Assembly: GCF_009557615.1 (NCBI RefSeq)
Contig: NZ_CP045652.1
Location: forward strand, 2,728,001 to 2,792,000
Reading direction: 5' to 3'
Origin: Sphingobacteruim zhuxiongii
GTDB lineage: Bacteria > Bacteroidota > Bacteroidia > Sphingobacteriales > Sphingobacteriaceae
DNA length: 64,000 bases
Positions 1 through 8,923 of this stretch are shown here, piece by piece. The first letter of the stretch is position 1. Each line of letters starts with the position of its first letter. The notes beneath the pieces were generated by a model, which was not told the DNA's origin, searched no databases, and was given only the letters and a program-made list of their open reading frames with translations. A program made the position numbers and the translations under genes.

Positions 1-1411
1 CAATCACGTCATATCCCAGCTCCTCAGTCGTATTCGCTTGATTCGCTAAATTCCCAAAATCGGCATCCGTAGGTAGGCGCCAGACGCCTTCTGGCTTCAC
101 TAATTTACAGGGATCATCTCCTGTACTTAACCAGTTGCTTCTCCGCTGGTTGGGAAGTAAACTCATCCAGTACCAATAATCCGAAGCAGCATAATTTTGC
201 GTGAATTTGTCCGGATATTCCAGCAAGCCATAACTATTGAGATTCCTAAAATAATTATAACTGCAATCTTCCCGAAATTTATAACTGGCCGACGACCCAT
301 CATAGTAAAGATTCGCTTTGGACCAGGTGACACCTGCAATTGTAAATCCTCCTTCCAAAAAGTTGATAGTAGCCAATGATGTTCGGCCAATAGCAGGCGA
401 ATAACCGCAAAAATCTACCGTCTTGCTTGTCGAATTATTGATGAGTTGGCGCGAACCACCCGACTCATACTTAACGGTTAGTTCAGTCAAGTTAATGGTA
501 AAGGCTGCATGGCTTGTATTTGGGAAAGCATGATAATATGCAACTTGCAGGCGCCCTTTCGTTTGATCTTTATCCTTCGTGAAACTCAAGGGAAGCTGCT
601 GCAACTCCAGCCTATTTTGAGCTGCACCCATCGTTCCACGCTTTAGATCGAAGCTACCAGTTTGCACAACATAGCTTGACGCAAATTTGGCCGTCACAGA
701 AACAATATCCGCATTTAAACCGCGGACGTCTAAGTCAATTTGCACCTTTGCAAGTTCATGTTTAAAAACAAGGTCTAAGGCCTGTTCCCCAGCGACGGCA
801 GTAAAGTTACCCGAGGTATAGAGCAGTGGCTGATCGAACCGACTGTTTACGCTGGGGTTATTCATATCCAAGACCGTCGGAAGTACTTCAGGAGAATTGA
901 AAGAATAGGCATACCAGCGGTAATGTACCCCCTGACTTAATGAGATTGTCGTCGACACCCCCGACACCAAATCAACCGCCTGATCAAAACGCTCCGAATT
1001 GTTCACCACGCGGTAAAGCAACATGCGGTAGGCAACGCCATTTTCTAACTTAATTAAGGACGAATAAGTTTTAATAATTTCACTCTTTTTTTCTCCAAGA
1101 CTACCTTGCAGTTGCTTAGCGCTTCCCAAAGCCTCCCGTTCACTTGCCACACTTAACAGCTCCGAGTGAGCAGCAACCAGCGATTGGGACAAGCCTCGAT
1201 TAACAAGACTTGGATTACTGACTTCACTTGCGCGCAGCGCACCGCCAGAAAAAACGACCGCTGTAGACTCGTAAACGTTTGATTCCATTCGTAGAATCGA
1301 TAGTTCTGTCTGCTGATTATCCAGCGCATCTTGTTTCGAAGTACAGGAAAATAACATCAGCGGTACGGCCAAAAATAGGATTAAAAAGTTTCGTAGGTTT
1401 ATAGTTTCCAT
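1..1411 (-). CDS. Fimbrillin-family lipoprotein, 3' end beyond window
   Basis: The minus-strand frame is open from the ATG at 1409-1411 to the window edge, about 470 residues, with no stop reached. The N-terminus is a lipoprotein signal: a hydrophobic stretch ending LFSC and then TSKQDAL. The middle is beta-rich and Ser/Thr-rich with long spacers, as in Bacteroidota fimbrillins. Near the edge a WRLPTDADF motif appears after DDPCKLVKPEG, the pattern seen in the C-terminal FISUMP-like part of many fimbrillin-like proteins. The likely role is a surface or fimbrial subunit exported as a lipoprotein. A 57-residue ORF precedes it by 27 bp in the same direction, so they are probably co-transcribed. 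The family call is by eye from the lipobox, composition and WRLPT motif. Confidence 0.7.
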   Translation of the reverse strand, partial: METINLRNFLILFLAVPLMLFSCTSKQDALDNQQTELSILRMESNVYESTAVVFSGGALRASEVSNPSLVNRGLSQSLVAAHSELLSVASEREALGSAKQLQGSLGEKKSEIIKTYSSLIKLENGVAYRMLLYRVVNNSERFDQAVDLVSGVSTTISLSQGVHYRWYAYSFNSPEVLPTVLDMNNPSVNSRFDQPLLYTSGNFTAVAGEQALDLVFKHELAKVQIDLDVRGLNADIVSVTAKFASSYVVQTGSFDLKRGTMGAAQNRLELQQLPLSFTKDKDQTKGRLQVAYYHAFPNTSHAAFTINLTELTVKYESGGSRQLINNSTSKTVDFCGYSPAIGRTSLATINFLEGGFTIAGVTWSKANLYYDGSSASYKFREDCSYNYFRNLNSYGLLEYPDKFTQNYAASDYWYWMSLLPNQRRSNWLSTGDDPCKLVKPEGVWRLPTDADFGNLANQANTTEELGYDVI

Positions 1412-1438
1412 GTTCAATAGCTTAAATCAATACCACAT

Positions 1439-1612
1439 TTAAAAATCTAGGTTCTTCTTCACCTCTTCAACCTCCATTTCAATTACATCTGGTTGTAAGG
1501 CAGATTCCTTAGCAGGGATGATTTTTGGAGAGCTCGCAGCAAGGCAAGTTTCAAGTTCCACGACATTAATATCAATCAGAGGGGTCGAATAAGGACGCTT
1601 TTTCTTTTTCAT
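1439..1612 (-). CDS. Small 57-residue protein upstream of fimbrillin
   Basis: ATG at 1610-1612, stop at 1439-1441, 57 residues. It begins MKKKKRPYSTPLIDINVVE and continues LETCLAASSPK, followed by an acidic tail rich in Glu and Val. Short proteins of the form MKK.Y..P...V...E..LL..S commonly precede fimbrillin or other surface-protein genes in Bacteroidota; their function is not known to me. It lies 27 bp upstream of the fimbrillin start and 43 bp downstream of a 31-residue ORF. No signal peptide is seen. A cytoplasmic, regulatory or peptide-precursor role are all possible. Confidence 0.55.
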   Translation of the reverse strand: MKKKKRPYSTPLIDINVVELETCLAASSPKIIPAKESALQPDVIEMEVEEVKKNLDF

Positions 1613-1655
1613 AGCGTATTAATAATTATATTTTAGTAGATGGACATTCGTCCGT

Positions 1656-1751
1656 TTATATACACGTTGTAGATGGCTCCAAATAATCCTGTACACGCTC
1701 CCCTGTTTCAGGCGAATACTTCTTCAACCCATTTGGCTTTTCAATGAGCAT
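1656..1751 (-). CDS. Possible 31-residue peptide gene
   Basis: ATG at 1749-1751 and TAA at 1656-1658 on the minus strand encode MLIEKPNGLKKY followed by SPETGERV and ending STTCI with a penultimate Cys. It is first in a row of three same-strand ORFs leading into the fimbrillin gene. An in-frame stop (TAA) lies a few codons upstream, so it cannot be extended. At this length chance ORFs are common. The support is its position and a composition like its 57-residue neighbour, so this is tentative. Confidence 0.25.
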   Translation of the reverse strand: MLIEKPNGLKKYSPETGERVQDYLEPSTTCI

Positions 1752-2214
1752 AATGATCGAACAATATTACCAGCACTTCGCTAGCGGAAAAATGATAGGA
1801 ATCACAAAAACAAATCAATTATTTAATTACAACAAACAAACTGTCCTATAGGGATATTTTTAAGAAATTTAGTGCTTTTATTTTCTAATAAATTTATTTA
1901 TTGTCAACTGAACACTACAGGATTTCCCTCAATAAACTAACCAGCCTTAGTGTGTTACCAAGCGATTGTTGCAAAAATTTAGAAAAACAAGATCTTCAAG
2001 AAAAAAAGGACAGCGAAGACAACTCGACACCTAATTCTACGTGACAACAAAAATCACGGAATTAGCCCTGAAATAATTCTATGCCTGCCAGATCGATGGC
2101 GCGTCGACCAAGCCCCAATGCGAGGATCTGCAAAGTTGCCAAAAAGATCTAGGCAGCTATGCCTACTATAGCATTGACGAGCTTCAGATTAACGACGTCG
2201 ATAGCTTATACATT
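1752..2214. other. Intergenic, head-to-head, no gene seen
   Basis: AT-rich gap between the minus-strand fimbrillin run and the plus-strand PKD-like protein. It should hold the fimbrial promoter; TTTG runs near 1820-1845 on the minus strand are only partial matches to the Bacteroidota -33/-7 boxes. From about 2075 the plus frame of the PKD-like gene is already open (stop TAA at about 2074-2076) but has no hydrophobic leader. Confidence 0.5.
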
Positions 2215-3558
2215 GTGAACGAAGGTGAAAAATTAATCATCAAACCGCAGCTATCCTCTACTATGCAAAACAAAATTGATCCTTCAGATTACACTTTTGA
2301 ATGGTTCATTGGTATTGAAAGCGGTACGCAGGGCATTGCCCCACGATTTTTTTCGAACACCATCAACTTAGACACCGTATTAGACCTCAGCTTGGGCGAA
2401 ATTGAAATGTACCTTCGAGTGACAGATAAAAAAAGTGGAATATTTGCACTAAAGACATTTAAGCTTGCAATGACAAACCAGGGGTACGAAGGTTGGTTAG
2501 TGCTAAACGATGACGATGGCAACGCACGTATAGACATGGTCAATGTGTATAAGGGAAATAATCGGGTTTATACCGACATCATTAACGAAATGGGAGGAAA
2601 CTTCGCCATCAATGGTCGTCCCATAGCGATAGTTACAGCAAGAACAAACGATGTTTATGAAGGATTCTTGAATTATGTCCTCACTAATGAAGGTGGATAT
2701 GCCTTCAATTATGATAATTTCAATAGTGAAGCAACTTACGACTTCAAAAACACGCTCCCAAACACCTCATTTAACGATTTTTCCGACAGCAGACTGGAAG
2801 CTGCAGGTCCAATGTTTGAAGTCCTTCACACCAATGGATCGGTTTTCCTAAAACCTTACGCCTACGAATTTCGCCCCGCGATCAATCGAGTCAACGAACA
2901 AACCTTTCGAGCCTCACCATTTGTCGCAGCATCCGACAAGTCCTATCAACCCATATGCATCCTCTTTAATCAGGACAACAATGCTTTTTATCGATATCCT
3001 GGAACAGGAATCAACTGCTTCCCCTTACTCTTTCCGGAAATAGATACGAATCAGAAAAAACTTCTTTACATGACCTATACAAAGTACAACGGAGGTGAAG
3101 TATTCGCTGTACTACAAGACTCGATAACGCAGAAAGTATTTCTGGCGCGCATGTTATTAAGCGGGCAGTTCCTATCCTTCGATGAAATTACCGGAGAATC
3201 GATTACAAAGGCAGAGAATTTTGCCGTTAGTCCCACATTTGGCTATTTATTTTACAGCGTAAAAGGTCGATTGTATGAGTTCGATTTCTCCAATAAAAAG
3301 ACGTATAAAATGCTCGACTTATCAGATAAACAAATAACGATGTTAAAGTTTCCGAAGCTACATTTAACGGGACTTAAAGATCAGTATATGCAAATGCAGT
3401 ACGATTTGGCACTAGCCTCTCATGATGTAAAAGTCCCAAGAAAAAGCGGCGAATTTTCTGTTTATACGGTACCAAGTATTAATAGGCCAATTCAATTACA
3501 ATCAAGCTTTCGCGGTTTCGAAAAAGTCGTTGATGTTGCCTACAAAGAGCGATTCTAA
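2215..3558 (+). CDS. PKD-like family protein lacking its signal peptide
   Basis: The frame gives 447 residues from a GTG at 2215, but the homologous protein starts earlier. The open frame upstream reads SCQKDLGSYAYYSIDELQI, matching the mature N-terminus of PKD-like family lipoproteins (usual form C.KD.GNY.Y..INEV.I). The Cys codon sits near 2140, and a TAA stops the frame at about 2075 before any leader or ATG appears. The rest looks intact: an EWFIG segment, LVLNDDDGNARIDMVN and a natural-looking C-terminus ending VAYKERF. These proteins usually accompany SusC/SusD pairs as surface lipoproteins; here no SusC/D is adjacent. It is probably a 5'-truncated relic, non-exported if made at all. 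Confidence 0.7.
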   Translation: MNEGEKLIIKPQLSSTMQNKIDPSDYTFEWFIGIESGTQGIAPRFFSNTINLDTVLDLSLGEIEMYLRVTDKKSGIFALKTFKLAMTNQGYEGWLVLNDDDGNARIDMVNVYKGNNRVYTDIINEMGGNFAINGRPIAIVTARTNDVYEGFLNYVLTNEGGYAFNYDNFNSEATYDFKNTLPNTSFNDFSDSRLEAAGPMFEVLHTNGSVFLKPYAYEFRPAINRVNEQTFRASPFVAASDKSYQPICILFNQDNNAFYRYPGTGINCFPLLFPEIDTNQKKLLYMTYTKYNGGEVFAVLQDSITQKVFLARMLLSGQFLSFDEITGESITKAENFAVSPTFGYLFYSVKGRLYEFDFSNKKTYKMLDLSDKQITMLKFPKLHLTGLKDQYMQMQYDLALASHDVKVPRKSGEFSVYTVPSINRPIQLQSSFRGFEKVVDVAYKERF

Positions 3559-4865
3559 GCAACAAGTATTCAGAAAGTGAAACAGGGCTTATTTCCTGTT
3601 CAATACACAAATGAGCCCATTCAACTTAAGTCGACTTCGAGTTAAACAACAATCAACTTTTGTATATTTTCTCCATGATAATTTTAAAAATTTAACTTGG
3701 TCGTGAAAAAATTGCTGGATAGCTCTATGTACTCCCAGGGAGAAAGGTCCTAACAAAAATAGCACATAAAAACATCATTAAACGCTATGAGCATTAATAG
3801 CAGAGATAACACTTGCAAAAAACCTGCGTGCTTACTTAATCCTTGGAGTAAATGAGATGAAGGTACTGTTCGATCGATAAATTCAGAATTTGCCATCCAA
3901 AATATAACAGGTACCTATATTAAGTCGCCATAAAAACCGCTCAAACAAAGGTATCTATGAAGAATTAAATATATTAAAAAACTACGTCAAAAATCACTTT
4001 AAAACTGCGTTAAAAAGCACTTCGTAAGCGACAAGGATCAATCCTTTTATTAATGATATAAATTAATTAAATAATCCACTAGACCTTTAGCGCCAGCTAA
4101 CGTTCTATCCAAAAAAAGCGGCTTCATGAAGGAAATGCCAAGTTTTACACAGATATTAACGAAATAGAACGACGGAACGACGATTAATGTGTTGACCGAG
4201 AAAAATTATTGGATTGAAATCAGTTATACAACCAATAAATATTGGGGTTCCAAACTTGACGCATCAACAACTGACCCAAAAACAGCAGCTTGCAAGCACC
4301 TTCCTCTAGTACGAAAGACAGTCGAAAATTGAAACGATGAGTAGCCGTCGCAGTATTAGTTTGATAATCAGTGTTGTCGCAATTCAATTTTTGCAATCTC
4401 AAAAAAAATGGTAGTTGTATAGAAGCTGAAAAATTCTAAAATATTGATTTCGATTCCGAAAAAAATCTCTTAATTTATGTTCACGGAGAAATTATCTTGA
4501 AAAATTTACGGCGTCAAACGCTCGAAAAACACCTCGATAAATTTATAAAATAATTTTAATAGGCGTCATGGATGGATGCATATGAGGATTTTCTATTAGA
4601 ATATAACTCCGAAAAAGTACCTCTGAACATCGGTTAAACTAATAAATAAAACCTAACCATAATGTTTGTCGAGGCAACTTTTTCCCTGAACCTAAACAAT
4701 TCCATACGATAAAAACAAATGATTGAGCAAATTCTGTTTAAATATTTATTCCTTACAATTACGATCAAACAAAATCCGTAATAAGATTATTTTATATACG
4801 GATAAAACGCTATTGATAAGCAAAAATTAATAAGACATATGCACAACATCTTCATCATTGTTTAC
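3559..4865. other. Decayed AT-rich stretch with coding-like fragments
   Basis: No intact gene is visible in about 1.3 kb. A weak hairpin (AACAGG/CCTGTT) at 3581-3600 follows the PKD-like stop. Short plus-strand pieces look formerly coding: one at about 4191-4340 (ENYWIE-like run with an SYTTNKYWGS segment), and one at about 4448-4552 containing SEKNLLIYVHGEIILKN, followed after stops by a frame near 4568-4637 with MDAYEDFLLEYNSEK. I do not recognise any of them. The region is best read as gene remnants. Confidence 0.35.
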
Positions 4866-4899
4866 ATATAAACTAAAAATCTTTAAATTTAGTTTATAT
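4866..4899. promoter_or_regulatory. Perfect 12-bp inverted repeat, candidate MarR operator
   Basis: ATATAAACTAAA at 4866-4877 and its exact reverse complement TTTAGTTTATAT at 4888-4899 are separated by 10 bases. The repeat ends 17 bp before the -7 box at 4917-4924 and so covers the -33 region of the promoter that should drive the MarR/carotenoid run. A position overlapping the promoter of a regulator gene fits an autoregulatory operator; the ligand and the binding protein are inferred. Confidence 0.5.
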
Positions 4900-4916
4900 A
4901 TATACTATAAAATTTA

Positions 4917-4924
4917 TATATTTG
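4917..4924 (+). promoter_or_regulatory. Bacteroidota -7 box for marR-crt operon
   Basis: TATATTTG matches the TAnnTTTG -7 consensus of the Bacteroidota primary sigma factor. It ends 17 bp before the MarR ATG at 4942. No clean TTTG -33 box lies upstream, where the inverted repeat sits instead. Confidence 0.5.
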
Positions 4925-4941
4925 TTCAACAATAATCTAGA

Positions 4942-5601
4942 ATGAACTATCAACTTATTAAAGATGTACTTGAACTTGTTGAAGAGTTCGAAGTAAGTAC
5001 AGATTCTTCTCCCCATGCTGATATTGAAAGTTTTAAACAATGGCTGGTGAAGAATACCCATTACAACTCAGTGGATGCAGATCCCAATTGGGAGGGGAAA
5101 GTAAATGGAAGAAGTAAAGAGAGTATCATAAGTACGCTAATTGTACATATGAATAGATTCGGCAAGAATTATTCGAAGGCGGCAATTCTTGGATCAGAAT
5201 TTACTTCACAAGAGGATTTTATTTATTTGATAAACCTAAGAGCATTTGGAAAAATGACGAAGATGGAACTGATCAAGAAAAATGTTCATGAAAAACCCAT
5301 CGGTATATTGATTATCAATAGGCTAATGCTTAAAGGTTGGATAATTCAAGAGAAAAATGATTCTGATAAAAGAAGCAAAATTATCAGTATTACGAATGAA
5401 GGAATTGAGGCATTGGAAAATCAAATGATTAAGATTCGTCAAGCTACAAATATCGTTAGTGGCGATTTATCCGAAAAAGAGAAAACTGAGCTAATCAGGT
5501 TATTGAGTAAATTAAATGATTTCCATCTTCCTATTTACGAAAAAAATATCGATTCAAGTCAACTACTAGAAGTCGGATTAAGTAGCAGCCTAAAAAAATA
5601 A
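4942..5601 (+). CDS. MarR-family transcriptional regulator
   Basis: 219 residues. The central winged-helix region runs from about residue 90 to 170: LINLRAFGKMTKMELIKK, then a recognition-helix region with KPIGILIINRLMLKGWI, then the wing with EKNDSDKRSKIISIT, the usual D-[KS]-R-[SG] wing signature. The N-terminal 80 residues are longer than in many MarR proteins. The gene is first in the carotenoid run, 77 bp before crtI, and has a 12-bp inverted repeat in its promoter. MarR proteins usually act as ligand-released repressors, so it probably controls the pigment operon and itself; the inducer is unknown. Confidence 0.85.
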   Translation: MNYQLIKDVLELVEEFEVSTDSSPHADIESFKQWLVKNTHYNSVDADPNWEGKVNGRSKESIISTLIVHMNRFGKNYSKAAILGSEFTSQEDFIYLINLRAFGKMTKMELIKKNVHEKPIGILIINRLMLKGWIIQEKNDSDKRSKIISITNEGIEALENQMIKIRQATNIVSGDLSEKEKTELIRLLSKLNDFHLPIYEKNIDSSQLLEVGLSSSLKK

Positions 5602-5678
5602 TATAAATAAACTATGCCATTACGTCAACTTCGATTCGAAAAGAAAAATATGCATGTAACTTACAACCTCAATAAATT

Positions 5679-7160
5679 ATGAGAAAAAAAATAGCCATTA
5701 TAGGTTCTGGATTTTCTGGTTTATCAGCTGCTGCTTACGCAGCGAAATTTGGATGTGAGGTTCATGTTTTTGAGCAACACAGTCAACCTGGAGGTAGAGC
5801 AAGGCAGTTTTCAACGAATCAAGGTTACGTTTTCGACATGGGACCAAGTTGGTATTGGATGCCGGATATCATAGAAAGCTTCTTTACAGATTTTGAATTT
5901 AAAGCTGCCGATTTTTATCGTTTAGAATCGTTAGACCCGCAATTCGAAATGATTTTTTCAGATGATAAAATCAATATTCCAAAAGATTTTGATGACTTGA
6001 AATCATTATTTGAAGAAATAGAAAGCGGTGCCGGATTGCACTTGGAAAAATTCATGACTTCCGCAAAGTTTAAATACGAAGTCGGCATGAAAGAATTTGT
6101 AAATAAACCGTCTTATAGCTGGCTAGAATTTGCTTCTTACAAAATTGCAAAAAGCTCTCTTAAATTGGATTTGCTGTCCAATTTTAAAGACTACGTCGGC
6201 AAGTATTTTAAAAACGATAAACTGCGCACGTTGATGGAGTTTCCTGTTATATTCTTGGGGGCTTCACCTGACAAGATACCAGCTTTATATAGCTTAATGA
6301 ATTATGGAGGCTATGGCTTAGGCACACATTATCCTATGGGTGGTTTTTATCAAGTTGTTTTAGCCATGAAGAAAGTTGCAGAGATACAAGGTGCAGTTTT
6401 TCATTTCAATCATACGGTTGAGAAAATAAACGTGCAAAAAGACAAGGTGACCTCCCTCATGATCAACGGAGAGTTACATGATTTTGATGCCGTAGTTGCC
6501 TCTTCCGACTATCATCATTCAGAATCGCTTTTGCCAGAAGAATTTCGAAATTATAATGAAGAATATTGGAAATCTCGAACATTTGCTCCCTCCTGTCTGA
6601 TTTATTATTTGGGGATTAGCGAACAAATAACAAAACTAAAGCACCATACTCTATTTTTCGAAAATGATTTAGATGAGCATATCAGATCAATTTATAAAGA
6701 AAAGAAATGGCCTGAAAAACCCCTATTTTATGCATGTTGCCCATCTAAAAGCGATCCAAGTGTTGCTCCAAAAGGTAAAGAGAATTTGTTCCTATTAATG
6801 CCTTTAGCGATAAACATCAACGATGATGAAGCTACCAGAGAACGATACTTAAAGGACATGTTGAATCGGTTAGAGCGACATACCGGAGTAAGTGATTTAA
6901 TCTCAAAAATCGAATATAAAAAAAGCTATTGTGTTAAGGATTTTATGGCAGATTATAATGCGTATGGTGGCAACGCCTACGGATTAGCCAATACGCTCAA
7001 ACAAACAGCGGTTTTGAAACCTAAAATCAAAAATAAAAAGCTCAACAATTTATTTTACACGGGGCAATTAACTGTCCCTGGTCCTGGCGTACCCCCAGCG
7101 ATTATTTCCGGAAGAATAGTTGCTAACGAAATTATAAAACTAAATCTCAAAACTATATGA
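5679..7160 (+). CDS. crtI: Phytoene desaturase CrtI
   Basis: 493 residues, the normal length for bacterial CrtI. An N-terminal Rossmann FAD motif GSGFSG at residues 9-14 is followed by an acidic residue at 32 and the PGGRAR loop. The C-terminus carries the family signature TGQLTVPGPGVPPAIISG before the terminal helix. It performs the FAD-dependent desaturation of 15-cis-phytoene to lycopene at the membrane. Its stop overlaps the crtB ATG by 4 bp (ATGA), which implies translational coupling. The neighbours crtB, crtZ and crtY complete a lycopene-to-zeaxanthin route. Confidence 0.95.
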   Translation: MRKKIAIIGSGFSGLSAAAYAAKFGCEVHVFEQHSQPGGRARQFSTNQGYVFDMGPSWYWMPDIIESFFTDFEFKAADFYRLESLDPQFEMIFSDDKINIPKDFDDLKSLFEEIESGAGLHLEKFMTSAKFKYEVGMKEFVNKPSYSWLEFASYKIAKSSLKLDLLSNFKDYVGKYFKNDKLRTLMEFPVIFLGASPDKIPALYSLMNYGGYGLGTHYPMGGFYQVVLAMKKVAEIQGAVFHFNHTVEKINVQKDKVTSLMINGELHDFDAVVASSDYHHSESLLPEEFRNYNEEYWKSRTFAPSCLIYYLGISEQITKLKHHTLFFENDLDEHIRSIYKEKKWPEKPLFYACCPSKSDPSVAPKGKENLFLLMPLAININDDEATRERYLKDMLNRLERHTGVSDLISKIEYKKSYCVKDFMADYNAYGGNAYGLANTLKQTAVLKPKIKNKKLNNLFYTGQLTVPGPGVPPAIISGRIVANEIIKLNLKTI

Positions 7161-7993
7161 AACAATTATTTGATGAACTTTCTTACTCCGTAAGCGAAAT
7201 AATTACGAAAAAATATAGTACAAGTTTTTCTTTAGGAATCTTAGCGCTAAAACCTAGTATAAGACCAGCTATTTATGCTATTTATGGATATGTTCGTTTA
7301 GCAGATGAAATTGTCGACAGCTTCCATGGATACGACAAAGAAAAACTTTTAAAAAGGCTAAGGATAGAGACTGAAAATGCAATAAATGAACGAATATCTA
7401 TCAATCCTATCTTGAATTCCTTTCAAGAAATTGTAAATCGATATGAAATAGATAAGAAATTGATTGAACAATTTTTACATAGCATGGAAATGGATTTAAA
7501 GAACATTGATTACAGCACTGAATTGTTCAAAGAATATATTTTTGGCTCCGCGGAAGTCGTTGGTTTGATGTGCTTACAAGTATTTACTGAAGGAAATAAA
7601 GAGAAATATGAAGAACTTAAACCATATGCAATGAAGCTAGGTTCTGCATTTCAAAAGATCAATTTTTTAAGAGATTTAAAGGATGACTATCATATTTTAG
7701 GAAGAACCTATTTCCCGAATATTGACATGAAAGTATTTGATAATCAAGTAAAACATCAAATTGAAAGAGAAACCGAAGAGGAATTCAAAGAAGCCTTAGT
7801 TGGGATTAAAAAGCTTCCCAATTCCGCGATGTTTGGTGTCTATTTAGCTTATAAATACTATTTATCGCTATTACATAAAATAAAAAGAAAGTCCTCAAAG
7901 GAAATTCTCAACAATCGAATACAGGTACCCAATTCAATAAAAGCCTATGTTGCCTTTAAAAGTTATGTAAGATATAAAACAGCTAATCTATAA
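7157..7993 (+). CDS. crtB: Phytoene synthase CrtB
   Basis: 278 residues of the squalene/phytoene synthase family. The first Asp-rich motif DEIVD is at residues 50-54 after YGYVRLA. The second is in NFLRDLKDDYHILGR, about residues 168-182. Both bind the Mg-diphosphate of two GGPP molecules, which are condensed head-to-head to phytoene. It overlaps crtI by 4 bp. No GGPP synthase (crtE) is present nearby, so the substrate must come from elsewhere in the genome. Confidence 0.95.
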   Translation: MKQLFDELSYSVSEIITKKYSTSFSLGILALKPSIRPAIYAIYGYVRLADEIVDSFHGYDKEKLLKRLRIETENAINERISINPILNSFQEIVNRYEIDKKLIEQFLHSMEMDLKNIDYSTELFKEYIFGSAEVVGLMCLQVFTEGNKEKYEELKPYAMKLGSAFQKINFLRDLKDDYHILGRTYFPNIDMKVFDNQVKHQIERETEEEFKEALVGIKKLPNSAMFGVYLAYKYYLSLLHKIKRKSSKEILNNRIQVPNSIKAYVAFKSYVRYKTANL

Positions 7994-7995
7994 TC

Positions 7996-8454
7996 ATGAC
8001 CTGGAATACTTTAATTGTAGTCGCTTGCATATTTTTAAATTTGAATGCCAGTTTAACGAGTTTAGATTCGATAAGAAGCAACTTTAAAAAAGTCGTTGAA
8101 GATAAGGATCTATGTAAGAAAATGATTGATAAGCTGAGTGAAAACTATGTAAATCTTCCGATTCGACAAGCCTATTTAGGTGGATATCAAACTATTTGGG
8201 CAAATCATACTTTTAGTCCTATAAGTAAACTAAAAACCTTTAAAACCGGGAAGAAAAACATAGAACTTGCGATTGAAAAAGCGCCCAGTAATGCAGAAAT
8301 AAGATTTATCAGACTTTCTATTCAAAAGAATACACCTGCATTTTTGGGCTACCAAACTAATATCAAAGAGGATTCAGATTTTATTAAGAAAAACAAACAT
8401 CAGATTACCTCAATGACGCTGTTAAAAGATATAGAAGCAATTTTAAATCGATAA
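7996..8454 (+). CDS. Conserved unknown protein of the crt operon
   Basis: 152 residues, starting 2 bp after crtB. The N-terminus MTWNTLIVVACIFLNLNASL looks like a signal peptide or anchor. The rest is helical, with KAYLGGYQ-like and NAEIRFIRLSIQKNTP segments suggestive of a degenerate TPR-type hairpin. I recall proteins of this shape next to crtB/crtZ in other Bacteroidota, but no function is known to me. Its tight placement between crtB and crtZ argues for a role in pigment synthesis or in placing the pigment in the membrane. Confidence 0.6.
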   Translation: MTWNTLIVVACIFLNLNASLTSLDSIRSNFKKVVEDKDLCKKMIDKLSENYVNLPIRQAYLGGYQTIWANHTFSPISKLKTFKTGKKNIELAIEKAPSNAEIRFIRLSIQKNTPAFLGYQTNIKEDSDFIKKNKHQITSMTLLKDIEAILNR

Positions 8455-8464
8455 TTTAAAAGAT

Positions 8465-8923
8465 ATGAATCTATTAATTACATTATCAGTATTTATTTTA
8501 ATGGAGGGTGCGACTTGGCTGATCCATAAATATATTATGCATGGATTCTTATGGGTACTACACAAAGATCACCATGATCACAGTAATAAAACTGCTCTTG
8601 AAAAGAACGATTACTTCTTTATCATTTTTGCTATACCAACCATATTATTGATGTATTTTGGATCTCTTAGAGATTACAACTACTTATTTTTTATTGGCTT
8701 AGGAATCATGCTCTACGGAATGGCCTATTTTTTTGTTCACGACCTATTCATACATCAGCGCTTAAAGTGTTTCTCGCGCACAAATAACCCTTATTTTCTT
8801 GCCCTTCGTCGCGCTCATAAACAACATCATAAATACTTAACTAAGGAAGATGGTGAATGTTTTGGCTTTCTCTATGTACCGCTCAAATATTTTAAATTCT
8901 ATTTCATCAATCAGAAAAAATGA
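8465..8923 (+). CDS. crtZ: Beta-carotene 3-hydroxylase CrtZ
   Basis: 152 residues, a fatty-acid-hydroxylase-type di-iron membrane enzyme. The histidine clusters are visible in order: HKYIMH at 21-26, HKDHHDH at 33-39, HDLFIH near the middle, and RRAHKQHHK near the C-terminus. Hydrophobic segments lie between them. It adds 3-hydroxyl groups to the beta rings, giving zeaxanthin from beta-carotene. It overlaps the cyclase gene by 4 bp (ATGA). Confidence 0.93.
   Translation: MNLLITLSVFILMEGATWLIHKYIMHGFLWVLHKDHHDHSNKTALEKNDYFFIIFAIPTILLMYFGSLRDYNYLFFIGLGIMLYGMAYFFVHDLFIHQRLKCFSRTNNPYFLALRRAHKQHHKYLTKEDGECFGFLYVPLKYFKFYFINQKK

Noticed and set aside
4220..4402. Minus-strand 60-codon frame
   Set aside because: Lies opposite coding-like plus-strand fragments and has no recognisable content.
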